Positions 23,570 to 48,100 of a stretch of 64,000 bases of DNA are shown one piece after another (position 1 is the first letter of the stretch; each line of letters begins with the position of its first letter). Under the pieces are notes generated by a model that saw only the letters and a program-made list of their open reading frames with translations, was not told the DNA's origin and did not search any database. Position numbers and translations under genes: made by a program. Source of the stretch: Bugula neritina (taxonomy: Eukaryota > Bryozoa > Gymnolaemata > Cheilostomatida > Bugulidae); contig OZ037766.1 in assembly GCA_964035545.1 (NCBI GenBank), positions 13,815,222 through 13,879,221 of the forward strand, given 5' to 3'.

Positions 23570-26006
23570 ATGATACTACTAGTTGGTTCTACCTCATCAG
23601 GCAAGACACTATTTGCAAAGCAACTGCAAGGTTAGTGCTTATTCAAATGTTGATTTTTTAGAATAATTCATTAAGCTGAAAGCTATCTAACTTGTGATGT
23701 TTGAGCTTTTAATGTTAAGACATTTTTTCTCAGTTTGCCTACCAGTACTTAAAAGATGTGGCTTACTTTCTGAATGATTATGAAACTTTAAAACATGCAT
23801 TCTTTTTCACCACTGCATTTAATGAAGTTATTTACTGCCAGTTATTATAGTATAATTTTATAATGTATGATATATCAAATATATGTATATGATATTTAAT
23901 TTATAAGTTTTTTTTTGGTGTGCTTTTACTCTTTTTTATACATAATGATTCTTTAAAATGCTACCCTTCAATTTAACTAAAATGTATTATGAAACACTGA
24001 TTGTGAAACATGTATTGTTGAATGCGTTTTAGAATATGTTACCAAAGGGAATGTACTTCCTGAATCTGATATACTGACAACAATTCCTACGGTAAGAAAG
24101 GTTTCCTAAGCACCATCAGTTCATTCATATCCATACTTAAAACTGTTTTGCAATACATGCATCTGGTAATGATTGATACATGCATATTAGAGCCTAAAAT
24201 AAAGCTTACTGCCAAAAGTATTTTTGGAATACTAGGTGTTTAATGTTCTATGGTTTAGCTAGTAACATGTGTGTGCTGCCATACATGTTTATTTGGGTAT
24301 TTTCTAATAAGCATCATTTAAAACGCAGCAATAATGGGCAATTTATCTCCATATAAGATTTACATAAACTGCAGGGAAATAATATTGTAAGTTCTGACAG
24401 TGTTTGTTTCATTCTAATTGTTCATTCTTCTATGTCTAGTTATTGCTTGAAAGTCGTGAATAGCAAAACTATATTTCGTTTGTCAGAATTTATGTTGATT
24501 CAGATTACAGTGAATGAGTTTTTAAAGTCAACTTCTATTCATATTTTAGTTTATATCACTAATAAAAGTGAAATTATTTGGTAATATATCTCTACCAAAT
24601 CAGCATATTAGAAACTACCACTCTGTTTGTTATTGTTAATGCTAGGTGGGAACTAACATGTCAGCGTTACAAATTTCCAGAAAGGATGCCGTTGATATCC
24701 GTGAACTGGGAGGCAGCATGGCTCCTATTTGGAGGAAATACTATAAGAATGCTGACGCTGTTGTTGTAAGTTAATAACATAATTGTAGCTCATGAAATTT
24801 AATGTTTCATAATTAGTAAGTTGATATATATATATATAACATATGCACTAATGCTGTTAGTATTTGTTAAATTTGCACAAATTAATTGAAAATGACATTC
24901 TTTACATTTTGCGTTTTACAAAACATGTTGTGCATTTTTTCAGATTGTACAATGTTATAGAACTATGATAAATACCTTTTATCGTGCAATACATGATAGA
25001 TAGTTGAGTAGCGCAGAAAGAGTGAACAGTAACAATGCTATAACACAACAAGTGTGACAATCGCTTGTTATTTTATAGTTTCTAATTGATAAAAGTAACC
25101 CACAGCAGCTATCTGCAGCATCTATCTTGCTCTTTGACATGCTGACAGATCAACTTCTCACAGATGTCCCCTTTCTTGTGGTGTGGAACAAAATGTAAGT
25201 CAAATAATTTAATAGTTAAGATGTTTTGGGTCATTGCATTACTTTATTAATTGCTTACCATGCCCTTCCATCAGATATATAAGCATAAAACAAAAAATGC
25301 AAGGCTTAGCTTTTTGGTTTCAATGAATTATATACTATTTCATATAGAACTACTCTTAATTCTCTGTAACTCATAGGATGATTGACATGGCTTTTTAAAC
25401 AAATATCCCTCCCCAGTTTTTTTTCTCTCAAACTAATATAATCATCTTTAAATAACTATGTTGATTTAAAGATTAGCCATTGAAGTTTTAAAAAAATTGA
25501 TGTAATATTTTTGCCGTGGAACCTATAATGATCATGCATACAATACGGTTGGACCTTTCTTTGACCAGCATAGGTTGTGTTTTTTTATCAGATTCTACTT
25601 TCATGTAACCTTAAACTTGAACATGGTTTTTTTTCTACAACTTGTAAGTAGTTTAACAACTGTAAGCTAAACATATTTGCAGGAAATGATATCAACATTT
25701 AGTTATCTCACGCCCCTTTTCTCTTTGAGCTCAACATGCTTCTTATTTACTACTTAATTATGTCTACTGATTTTTATTTGTATATATTTTATATATAGCT
25801 ATAGAGACTCACACAGTATTATATATATTTATATATGTATATTTTACAGTGATAGCAGGAACTGTATGCCATCAGGGTACATCAAAAACATCTTAGATTT
25901 GGATCTTATCAAAAATTATGCTAGTCAGAAGATATATTCAGTAGACTGTAGCAGTGTCACAGGTGAAGGGTTTGGCAGCATTGTGACATGGCTAAAACAG
26001 CTGTGA
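23570..26006 (+). CDS. ARL16: ARL16, ARF-like small GTPase (5 exons, 170 aa)
   Basis: ARL16 is an ARF-family GTPase linked to traffic from Golgi to cilia. Exons 23570-23630, 24033-24091, 24646-24765, 25079-25194 and 25850-26006 join in phase to 170 residues. The P-loop GSTSSGKT is at residues 6-13, close to the start, as in ARL16. VGTN is at 41-44. The G3 region reads RELGG (59-63) rather than WDxGGQ, also an ARL16 trait, and NKID is at 117-120. There is no Gly2, so no N-myristoylation. The ATG at 23570 is the only one that gives a P-loop in frame. The gene converges with junctophilin downstream. Similarity to vertebrate ARL16 is recalled, not searched. Confidence 0.9.
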
Positions 26007-27068
26007 TGTCGGCCGGTTATGAACATAAGTTAAAGCCAAGGTTGACATAAACGTTAGATCTCGTGCTTCATTTTTATGTGTAAATTATTATTGTTTTCCT
26101 TTTGAGAGTTCAGCTGTTTTAGTCGGTTTATAAAAATATTTCAAGATGCTGTGAATGGAACAATTAAGTATATTTTGGAACTAGCTATTATTATTTTCAA
26201 CTGTGCTAAGCATAAAAGTAAGACAATTGTTATAAGTATAGTTAGTTATACTTGAATTTAGGCCAACTAAAGTTAAATTGAGAAATTGACTGAAGATTTA
26301 CATAATGTTTTAGTATAATTTCAGATTTCTATTTTGATAACTTGAGTGCAAACAATTTGCATCAATTAATAGTGTCGAGTAATAATCATATATTTTTTGC
26401 TTCGCAATTCATTAGGTGTTTTATTGGTAATAGCAATTCAGTTACTGTTTTGTGTAAATATATTTTGTATTTTTAATGGTCTCACATCTGCTGCATATAC
26501 ATGTAGTATAAATTGTTCTTTTGAAATCGTTATATCTTTAATATAAAATTCAGTTACCACATTGGTAATTAAACCGTCCTTTTAACAATACAAATTTAAA
26601 GCCAAAACATATAGTACACTAACAGTGAATTAATAATTTCATTTAATAGTTAATTTTCTATATTCATAGCTGTGAATAGAAACTTAAGAATTTAAAGCAC
26701 CATAATCTGCTGCAGAAGTAGTAATTAATTACAACTCGAAATACAGGCATGCAGGGTGAAGTTCATTACTGAAGAAAACTTTTCAGGGTGGGCAATAGAA
26801 AAATAAATAATGATAAATAAAATACTTAGAATTCTTTCTGAAGGCATCATGATAATCATAGAATTGTAACTGAATAAAATAAACAACATGTGCATTATAT
26901 TGATAGAATAGGCTATACAGTGACATTTATAGCTGTGTGTAGTACATGTAGCATGGGATAGTGATGGTGAGAAACACAGGCTATTTATAGCTGTGTGTAG
27001 CATGGGAGATTGTTGTCAAGGCACACATTGACTATTAGGGAAGGAAGAAAGAAAGCAAACTCTCTTGT
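26007..27068. other. Intergenic between convergent ARL16 and junctophilin
   Basis: About 1.06 kb holding the 3' untranslated ends of both genes. It includes a short direct repeat, TTTATAGCTGTGTGTAG(TA/CA), near 26926 and 26982. No gene seen. Confidence 0.6.
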
Positions 27069-36900
<9,832 letters not shown>

Positions 36901-39900
36901 TTATAGCTAGTAGTATGCAGCACTTAAGTATTTGAACAAAAATGTATGATCATTCATCTATATCCCATTCATCACGGTAATCATCTCATAGTCAAAGTAT
37001 TAGGTTATTAACTATATTGTCTACATGCTGTCATTTGAAGAGGATGTATTAAAATTTTTGGCTGCATTATAATGTTGTAGACGACTCAAAACATTACAAA
37101 CATAAACAATTTCACAGCTAAATTCAAATACCTTCAACTTTGTCTAGGGAGTTCTAATTTTTTATGTACTTAAATTGGCAATATCTCATTAACACAAACT
37201 TTAGCTATTCACATCGCACATTTGCTGATCTACTTCATCACCATCTATTTTATTATGGTAATCACTTAGCTTCTAGACTTGGCACATTTCAGGGACTATA
37301 TTATTTCTAGAGCATATTATTCAGAGATGCTGAAATCTTTCTCCACTACACTATTGTTAAACACTGCACCGTTTCTAGATATTACATAATTTTTAGATTA
37401 CACGACTTTTTACTTATATTTAGCATACAAGATTTGAGAGATCAAATGAAGAGCTTAAACCGACATCCAATAATCTTATACAACAATTGGGTGTATAACT
37501 CAAGAACTTCCCCCCCCCCCCAAATTCATCACTAAGAAAATATTTAAATTAATTGAAAATATATATACTACTTTAAACTAAAACATAATTATTAACTTTT
37601 TAACACCTTGTATAGTTCCAAGTAGTATTGCACTATGTTTAAAAAACAGCATTTACAACTCTACACTCTGAAAGAATTAATACATAGAATATTGGTGCTA
37701 GTTACTCAAGAAAAGTTTTGTTAAAAAAATAAAATTAAAGCACAATGTTCCCTTTTTTAGCCAAAGTGTTCGGATAAGCTTTGTAAACAGCAGCAAAAAG
37801 ATTGTCTATTTTATTTCCCTAAAGAAACTCAAATTATGATAAATAATTTTGCAACCCTGCTAAAGACTGAGCACTTCAAGATTTGCGTCAGCAGAAAATT
37901 TGGCAATTATTTATGCATCAAATGCATTTATTGTTTTCCAATTCCCACACCCGTACTATTTATGAGAGCAGTATGTGTATATAAATATAGCAGGATGAAT
38001 ATTTAGCAAATGAAACCAATTTATTTCCATTCTACACTAGTAGTGGATTTAGAATATGGTATAACAAGCAATTCATATAAATTCAGAGAGCAAAGCCACC
38101 GGTACAATATATAATTGTATAAGATATATAGGTGTTCACAGTTGCACGTTACAGAGAAATCAAGTGTATATATTATCTGTTTATATGAATACCTTTAAAA
38201 CCAGATGTAGGATTTTGAAACCTACTAACAACCATATTTCAAGATGCTGCACACAACTGTATAATTTGCATAGGCCACATTGTTGTTTCCTGCTCAAAAA
38301 TCTTTATGTTAGAAATAGTGAGTGCACATTGGCTGGTGTAGCTAATATTGGGCTATACTACATCAAATCAAACAAATGTATGCTTTGTTTCCACAATATT
38401 AGCCTGATTAATAAAATGAAAAGGCACAACCTCTTTCCGCTTAAAGCTAGTTTGGAGCGTGTCACTTTACTGTAATTAAGCCATCTTATATATGAAAACA
38501 TTGATGGTTTTTAAAATTCTATAATAAAGTAGCTTTGTTACTTAGATTAATAAAGTGTGAGAGAAAATTAACTGTAAGGTAGTCACGCTGGATTATTAGT
38601 ATCTTCAGTAGGCTGCAGCAGGCAAGCTTCATGTACTCATCAAATTCACATCATCAATGGTGCTGACAAAAATAGTTAGTTTTTCCTACCAGAATGTAAT
38701 ATGCTGTCAGTAGGCAGCAGCTTCATTAGATTATTTGATTTGCATAAAACCCCAAGGCTATTGCAGGAAATTAAATCAATGTTCACCTTGTAGACCGATG
38801 CTGCTATTATAACAATAATTATTATACTCGTATTTGTGTAGCGCAGTGGAGTAAGTCAATGCCTACTCACTACTCCGTACTCTACAGTCTACACCCCATC
38901 AGTTGCATAACATGATGAAGCCAGTGCCTACTTGTAGGCATCTGTATTTGCAGATGTAATTAGTGCAGTCTACAGCGTAATGTAAGCCGTAAAGTGCTAT
39001 CCCTGTGAATGTAGTACAACCAGTAGTAGGTCTAATGTTCATCATTGCATAGAGCTAGAAATGGGCAAGACTAAATGGACATTTTGAGCTAAAATAGTAC
39101 TAGCCCCCCCCCCCACATAGCTATCTTAGAAATGGTCACTCATGCTATACAGCCAAAATAAAGCTCTACATACAATTATGTTAGGACACTTGGTATTAAT
39201 GCAGTGGAATTATGTACTCTAATCAAACGAATTATTCTAACAAATTTATATAATTATTATAATAGCTCCATTTAAAATTATGCTTTTAGTCACTTTTGTT
39301 GAATATTGCTGACAAGTTAATAGCATCAAATACCTTGGTAATAATTTAAACTGAAATCATGACTGGTTTGCCTTGAATAGAGAAATCAATACTTTATTAG
39401 GGCTGAGCTTTTTTCTGCCTCGGCACCTTTGGGTATTTGAAAACTGTTAACATAATATGTAAAAGATATAGATTTGTATCCTTGAATCCAAAATAATTTT
39501 GCATGAATATCTTTTCTAGTTGTAAGTTGGGAACACAGCAATTCTTATATGACTTTAAAAACTCTTTCAATAAGTTCTGTGCATTTATATCAATTCAGGC
39601 TTAGTAAGCGCAGAGCAATGGGTTTGAATTCCAGTAAAGTTCGTTGATGAAGGGCATTTGGTCATAATTGCTCCTGTGTCACAATAGAAAACAAGTCCTT
39701 AATTTGCTTATAAAGCCCTTGCTATTAGGGGGTTCTCACAAATATATATTTAAGGTTTCGGAAATGTTGTTGGCATGTCTGACACATCTTACACTTTATA
39801 CAGTTTACACAGAAGTTACTAAATATATGAAACTTGTAATTTAATGTTTTAGAGTTTGCATACAAACCGAAAGCAGTTGGCATTTAGAAAAAGTATTGTA

Positions 39901-40025
39901 ATTGCTATTGGAATAAATTATTGAAAAGTTCTATGTTATAGCAACTTTGTTAAAATAGGTAGGCTACTGCATAGTATGTCATATAATGTGCAGAGTGCAG
40001 TGTGTAGTAGAGAATGTAGTATAGT

Positions 40026-40503
40026 GTGTTATAGTACAGTATGTGGTACAGTGTTTGGTACAGTGTGTAGTACAGTGTGCAGTACAGTGTGTAGTACAGT
40101 GTGTGGTACAGTGTTCGGTACAGTGTGTTCTACAGTGTGTAGTACAGTTTGTGGTACAATGCGTAGTACAGTATGTAGTACAGTGTTTGGTACAGTGTGT
40201 AGTACAGTGTGCGGTACAGTGTGTAGTACAGTGTGTGGTACAGTGTTCGGTACAGTGTGTTCTACAGTGTGTAGTACAGTTTGTGGTACAATGTGTAGTA
40301 CAGTGTGTAGTACAGTGTGTAGTGCAGTGTGTAGTACAGTGTGTAGTACAGTGTGCAGTAGAGTGTGTTGTACAGTGTGTAGTACAGTGTGTAGTACAGT
40401 GTGTAGTACAGTGTGTAGTACAGTGTGTAGTACAGTGTGTAGTACAGTGTGTAGTACAGTGTGTAGTACAGTGTGTTGTACAGTGTGTAGTACAGTGTGT
40501 GAC
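40026..40503. repeat. 12 bp minisatellite with 132 bp higher-order repeat
   Basis: The unit GTGTGTAGTACA is repeated about 40 times. Variant units (GTTTGG, GTTCGG, GTTCTA, TTTGTGG) recur in the same order from 40049 and again from 40181, so 11 units form a 132 bp higher-order repeat. The last part (40290-40500) is nearly uniform. The unit length is a multiple of three, so long open frames (CSTVCSTV) occur by construction. Confidence 0.9.
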
Positions 40504-41154
40504 TAAAGCAAATCAATTAAGTATGGTGAGAAAGTTACTGTAAACAATGATTGGAATAAAAGACATTAAATTGAAGAAATCAGATTCAATATAAATGGTA
40601 TGAATAACAAACCTGGTGAATGCAGGTTCCCTTGCACCAGTTGTGAAGAAATGAGCTTATATTATATCCATAGCAAGTAAAGACTGAACTGCCAGTGAAT
40701 CCCTCCCACTAGAATTACTCTGCCTTATACTTCTTCTGTATAAAGAAATAGTGAATATCCTCTCACAGTTATATATTCAATAGACAAGAGCCTCGCTTGG
40801 TAAAGTTGATCGCATTAACTAAGTATACTGTATATCTCTTTCACAAGTTTCACCATGCGTTGCTTGCAACAGAAATCAATATCATTATGGAAAAAATAAA
40901 GTATAATGTTAATAACATGTTATAAAGCATTTATGCTGATTGATTTGGTTCTTAATAGGCATCATCCTTTGCTATAGGGCTCATCTAAAGGCTCCACTAT
41001 CTATATAACAAAACAATTATGACACTGTCATCAGTATTATAAGTGATTCTCATTAATGTAGATTGTAGCTTACTATACCACTAATAGTTTACTAGATGGA
41101 AAAATCCAGCAAGTCTAAAATAAGATAATTCTATTTTTCAAAGTAGAGCTTATA

Positions 41155-41223
41155 AAACTAATACATAATAATCATTATTTATATTATAATATATAAATAA
41201 TGATTATGATGTATATTAGTTTT
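41155..41223. repeat. Long near-perfect palindrome
   Basis: AAACTAATACATAATAATCA at the left and its near complement ending ATGTATATTAGTTT at the right give arms of about 32 bases with almost no loop. It is very AT-rich. It may be a small foldback element. Confidence 0.7.
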
Positions 41224-44200
41224 TAATACATTATATTATCTTGCATTACATTACATTTATATAAAACTTCTAATTATATAATTTCTAAATCTTAAAGTTA
41301 AAGACTCAAACCAACGAGAATCTTATCTCAGCAAAGCATTAAAACTAAAAAATAGCTTTCCTTTCAATACACGTCATCAAAGCAATAATCTATAAACCAG
41401 TTGAAAATAAATAGTACACTGGTGTTGCCCAAGGGTATATTCATACTGGCTTGTGGTATTTGAGAAAAGTCACAATGCTTAACCAGACTGTAAACATGAA
41501 TAAGTATTTGAAGCAAGTTGCCAAGTAATGACATTAAGCTGCAGCACCAAGTGTCAGTAGGCCACCCTTTTTACTTTCTCAGTAACCAGTAGTCACTGCA
41601 TGTAGTTTTACCAGCAAAAGAAAAAACCAATATTTTACTAAATTAAATTTATCTAAATATTTTCAGGGATTCAACCAACTAGCAATTGAATAGTGAGAGT
41701 TTAAAGATCAAATTGCATTTTAAATGCAGCTTTACAAAGAGTAGTTGCCCAGAAGCAATATCATTATCAGACATATCCACCTAAATAGTAAACTCTTTCT
41801 CGAGACACTAGCAGTATGAGTATGAGTAACTATTCAACAGTAACTGACAAGTGACTAAGAGTTACACGTCTAGTACTAGTGCCGTGATACTTACACCATA
41901 TATTAGTCACTAGTAGTACTCCAACCCTCACTTATAATAGTTTACTAACGGGTACTAAAGCTAAGAAACTCGTGTGACAAATCTTTCCTACTAGAACCTT
42001 CTACTAACCACTCACACTCACTCAGTGCACGAGATCTAACACTGTGTTGATTACAGCAAACAGCATAATGTCGTGACCTTTGGTAGCCCATTTGCAGCTA
42101 CGCTACATTATAATACAGTAATATTTGTGGCTGTGTTTTTCATCCAATACTGTATAGTGTATAGAGTAGAGCTAATTGGATGGTTATGTTAATGGAATTA
42201 GATTGATAAACCTTTCTGCTATGGGCTTGTCTCCACATATAAGTTACTGTTAGTTTGATGTAAACATTTCTGCGGGCTACGCAGCTTTAGGGCTAGCTAA
42301 AACACTGAACTAGAAATAATAACTTTTCCAGTTCATGGAGCTAGAGATTTCTTGTATACCTATTGCTTTTTGTTATAGCAGGAAATTTTTAGTGTTTCCC
42401 TTAGCAACAGAAGCGCTTTTGAAAGTTGCCAATCACAAATATTATGAAAGTTGACACTAGTGGTTGATATAGATATTGTAATAATAATTGACTGAAACTA
42501 GTAAATAATTAGGTACAGGAAGTGTCTGAAAAAGTCATGTTTTGCTGAAAAATTCTGCCGGATAAAGTTATGCAAAATTTATGACATTTCTCTGTCTCAA
42601 ACAAAAAATTGCACGTAATCATATTATGTATAAATTAAATCAACCTAGCCTAAGAAAGTTCTTTACAACAGCAGATTGATTTGGTAAAACCATTTTAGTC
42701 CCAGATTAAGGTGAATCTTGAAAGACCTTCTGTTATAAAGTTAATAAAAACAAGCTGATTTGATGCAATAACTAATTATGATTATCCATATATGGCTGCC
42801 TTGCCAGCATGCTAATAATGCATAGAATAGGCAGCCAGCTTTAGTGTAAATGTTGATACTATGCAATACTATTTCCTATTGCCTATGCATTTTATATACA
42901 ATAGTAGCTACTTTACTGGTGTGATCTAATTATATTATAATTCTATAGTTTAGCTATTGTCCTTCCAAAAGATTCTACAAACTCGCATGAAGGAATAATA
43001 ACAAATCTTTTAAAGAAGCTATAAAATTCTAAATTATTATACTTTTATATTTTACAATACATTTACCAAACCAAGAAACTAACAAAGCTGTTTTAAAGAC
43101 ATTCAAATAAATTTCTTTTTCAGCAATTAGGAACCAGTAAAGGTTTTATATTCTCCAAAAATTATACTATTCTACTCAAGTGGCAAGAGTCATGTTTTGT
43201 TTCACAAATACATTTAATTTCCTTTGGTTCTAAGCTTTTTATTCTAAAAAATTACTCTTGCATAGGGTACAGAGCAGAAAATTTGTATAGCAGCAATTAT
43301 GTGGTGTCAAGTTTTTTATTACCTACTACTCAAGAGGCATCACTTTTCTAGCAGCTATTATTTTATAACTGATAAAGGGCTAGCAGTGATTCTTACAACA
43401 TAATTTCTGTTTCACAAATTGGTGTCAAGCCATTGCATTTTACTAACCAGATGCTCATTTTGATCAAATATTACTATTCCTGTTCAATTATTAGTTTTAC
43501 CACAGCTAAGTTGATTATTTTTCACCACATGAAGTAATGAAAAAATTTCCTTGCCAGTCAAAAATATGATTATTTATAACATTCCATGGTATTTTAATAA
43601 GTTTATTCGTCAATTATCAAGAATTACATAGTAGTTTACCAACACATGTGAACAAATTTTCTGATATGTAACATGCATTTTCTACAGCTCCAAAAATCAC
43701 AATGTGCCCATTATCAAATTTCAATTTTGTTTTCCAGCTGATGTTTTATGTTATGCTAAAACCAAAGACAATTATGTAACTAAGCACATTGGTATAATAG
43801 CAATTTGTGGGCAACTTGCAAAAAATTCTGCAAAATATCAGAATAAAAGTACAGATGTAGGAAACTGCTGAAAAAATTAGCAAGCCTTACAATCATAATA
43901 AATGCGCTTGTACGTTAATACCAAAAAAAATATAGATACAGAATAAATATAAAGATTGAAGTAAAACCAGAGTTTTCCATTATAAAACTGAATGATCACA
44001 AAACATTAATGAAAATGAATAATTTGTACACAAATAGAAAAAACATTTAACACAAAAATTTATTTTATACACACACTTTATTAGAGTATAATAATGTAAT
44101 ATTATATTATATTTATATATCATTATATATTAATTTGACAAGAATAACAGATTGAAATTCAGATCATGTTAAAACACGGAGAGTCGCATAAGCAAATAAC

Positions 44201-45102
44201 ATTCTTTCAGCTAAAACAGATTTAGAATGTAGGCATGAATCCTCAAAAAGCATATTAATTGCGTAAATGATCATTTGATCATTACCAAGTTGATTATAAA
44301 ATGCAGAGTATGAAAAGAATGATTTTCAAAAAACAGCTAATAAGTTTTTACAATGCAGTAGTTGGGTTCAAACAAGAAAAAAAATTCTTGCAGCTTCTAG
44401 TCATACAACTTGTTGCAGGATTGATCAATATTTAGCAAATTTATAACAAATTAATTATGCAGAGATGAAACAAGTAATGCAAAAATGCTAAAACAGCTTT
44501 ACAATATTAGATTTATATACTTTGCAAAATACTAAATCAATTAGCCACATCACAAGGCACTACACCCTATCAAGTTGAAACTCACTTCACTCATCGGCTA
44601 TATTATAGTATGATAAACAGACTTGACAAATTAATTAACTAGTCTTGCTGCCAATTCTACCTATGTACAACATGCATGCACGATTAGTTCAAGTCTAGCT
44701 CTATGCCATGCTATAGTTCATACTCTGGAACACAACCCCCTCTTTTCTCTATTAACTTGAAGTGGAGAACGCAGAAGCTAAGTCATGGTTACGGTAGGTA
44801 TATAAGGCTGCCTTATTGTTTTAGTACATAGTAGTAACTTAGGTATAACTTACTAAGTTATGAAGTGATTGGAAGATTTCAATAAGATTTCAATTTTTCA
44901 TTCAAAGATCCAACAACTAGGTAGGCTTTGGAAAAGAGTAAACTCTTGTAAATGTTGGAGTTGTCGAAGCAACACTTCACATAAGCATGCGAGTGTGTAA
45001 ACTCATCTACATTTCCACAAACTAGACCCGATAGTCAAGATTACTAAATTAATGGGAAGCAGTTTATAACAATTTCTTTTTAAATCCTAACATTGCGGAT
45101 GG

Positions 45103-48100
45103 TTACATCGGGGTATCTTTTTCATTTTCACTTGCTGATTTCATAGAACATGACGGCCTTTGCAGATTACTCTGCGATTCAGTAGCGCTTCCTTCTGACA
45201 ACTCATTTCCAGATCCAAGTTTGGAGAGACCGGAGGCAATGCTTGTGATGTAGCCCGGGGTGTAGTTCCTGTTCCATTGAATTTGTACGCTGTCACCATC
45301 TGCGCTGAGTATGTTAGAATAGTGCACTGAACCTACAGGTCTGTTTGAGGCCTCTGCAGGACCCCATCCAGCTAGTGGCATCATGTTGATCCTTAGGATC
45401 TATAAAGTTTAATGGTGTTTCTTTATTCACAAGTATTGGAGTTATCTTATCTACATAATTATGTGCGCTACATATTCTTTCTACATTATAAGCATACAAA
45501 TACATGGCAGAATGTCAACAACAAAAGAAAATAGTAAAATAATATTTCTTTGCCTTTACTTTGCAAAACCTTTAATCAAAAGAAGTTAAACTCAAATGAT
45601 GAATCATTTTTTTAGAAATGCTTCCTATAAATATGCATTCTCAAACTAAAAGAAACAATTTAAAAACGGGTGAGCCTGGATTATCATATACACCATAATA
45701 TTATATTTATCAGCATAAGTAGCATACAAAGCATACATACATCATAACCACCATGTCGACAATAGTAATACAGAAACCACCCAGGGATCCACATGATTGG
45801 AAACAGAGCTATGCACCAGCCAAGAGAAATATGAGATGGTGGATATACTAGGCCTGTAGTATACTCTGGCTTTTCGAGAAGTACACAGTTAGCTATGATG
45901 ACCAGCTACAAGAATAAACAAATTATATAATTATTTTGTCAGATGAATATACAGTATAAGAGACAGTGTAACTGCAATATATCATATGTATTTAGAGAAC
46001 AAAATTGAATTTCATCACAAAGTAAAAACAGGCAACTGGTCAACTAATGGCCAGCTGTAGTATCTTCTTGTATTAAAACTAATAGCTTATATACTAGTCT
46101 TGGGGACACAAGTTGAAACAGAATGTATCCCATCTTATTGTCTATTCATTTTCAACTTTTCAGAAGAAATCTACCAAACATGCCTACCACATGCTCCATC
46201 ATTATAATTGTACATTGCACATGTAAAATCACAAGTGATCAACAAATGTCTTTGCTGGAGTCTGCTAAACTCTTGGCAAGCCTCCAAAATATTATTTTTC
46301 ATCTGACTTATTTTGTTGCCTATGTTATGACTTAATCAAATTTGTTTCTTCATTATTCACCAGAAATTAAGTTGGTGTAAATAACCTAAGCCACAAGGTA
46401 ACAAACAGCACTTTAACATTTAGGGTCAACATAAATTCTAGATTCCAGTAAAAAAGATGCCTAAAGAAGATCTTCTTATGCTTTTATATAACCTTGTTTA
46501 ATGTTTTCATAGCGTTTTATTACACAACTACACTGTCTTTGATGTAAGAACACAAAAATGCCTTGAAAGTTATTTTTATGATATCATTTTTTTATACTTT
46601 GCAATTAAACCACACTTTTTTATTACATCTTGAAAGTCATTTTCTTGATGCCCTTATTTTCATACTGAATATCAGTAAATTTAAGATTTGCATGATGTAA
46701 AACATAAAATGCTACAGAAGCTCCATTAAAAATTGCTAAAATAGAGTTGAAGTAGAACTTACACCAACAACAAGAGGAGAGATTCCGAGCCAGCACACCA
46801 TCCAGTAAACATTAGGTTTGAATCCAAGCATCATTTTGATGTCTTCTGAAAATCGTGGGTAGCCATATATGTAGCTGATTGCAATAAGCTCAAGAAGAGC
46901 CACAAACAGAAGGGGGAAACCAGATACACTGTAGTCAACCAAGTTCAACAAATGAATTCCACCCTAGAAACAAAGATACAAAAGTTTTGTAGAATATTGT
47001 GGTACAGAATTCTTTTGTAGAACACATTGCAGAGTAACATCTGGTAAAACTAAACTGCCTCCAACAAGACTTGTGGCACCTAAAGCTTCGCTTCTAGTCA
47101 AAATGTCAGAAATACTTTGGGGCAATACTTCCAAGTTCGTGGCTTCTACATAGCTCAAACTTTCCAGGCCAATAGTTTAGTTGAACTACTATCTCAGTTT
47201 TCCATGACTCAGTTAGATGCTTAATGTTGATAATTCTGACTATTGTTATTCAACTAATACATGTATGTCATGATAAGTTCAGGAACAGTTAAATGGACAG
47301 GTTAATCTTGATAACACTACCAGTGGTACTATGTCTTCCACGGTACAGAAAATAACCTCTGGAGTTACAGTGGATGTGAACTGACCAGCTAGAAACCAAA
47401 TCAGATTGAGGATTTACGCGGTATAACAGATTTTCATTTCCCTATCGAGAAAATAGGTGGTGTAACTCTAGCATATAATAAATACACCATAGAGTTGACA
47501 TTAATATTGACAGCAAGATCAGTTGATAACAGTTGCTTTAGTCACCTTACTGGGCCAAACCCCCTCTTGTCCAATTTGTCTATGCCTCACAATGAATGGG
47601 ATGAACATAAAGTGTGTAGTATTAGACAATTGGTGACAGCAATGCACCAAAACATAGTCACTCAACATACCTGGCTAACCATGGGGAGTCCAAGCAGAAA
47701 CATGAGGAAGCAGAAAGATATTCTGAAAATAATATTGTTCTTTTTTGGTGACAGCCACTCAGAAAACTCGTCTGTCAATGCACTGAGCACGCACTCAACG
47801 ATGGAGAATTGAGATCCAAACCCAAGTGTAGCCATCATAATGAAGAAAAAAACAGACCAAAGAGGAGCAACTGGCATCTTTGATAAAGCTTCTGGGTAAA
47901 CAATAAAAGCTAGACCAGGACCTAAAAAACCAAGAGTAAATTGAAAGAGAAGTAAAGCTACTAAAATTAAAAAAATTAGTTTTAAAAAGTCATTTTTTGG
48001 CATAACAAGATAAACTCTATATTTATCTTTTTGGTATTTGGAGAAAAGTTTAGCATAAAGCTTGCCATTTTTAAGGGTTTATGTCATGTAGTCCACTTTT

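Noticed and set aside
38164-38475. 103-residue open frame
   Set aside because: No motif, no splice context, composition like intergenic DNA.
39976-40543. Open frames of CSTVCSTV and VQCVVQCV type
   Set aside because: The 12 bp repeat unit keeps frames open without selection.
46964-47158. Minus-strand open frame between SLC6 exons 9 and 10
   Set aside because: It is intronic; exons on both sides join in phase without it.
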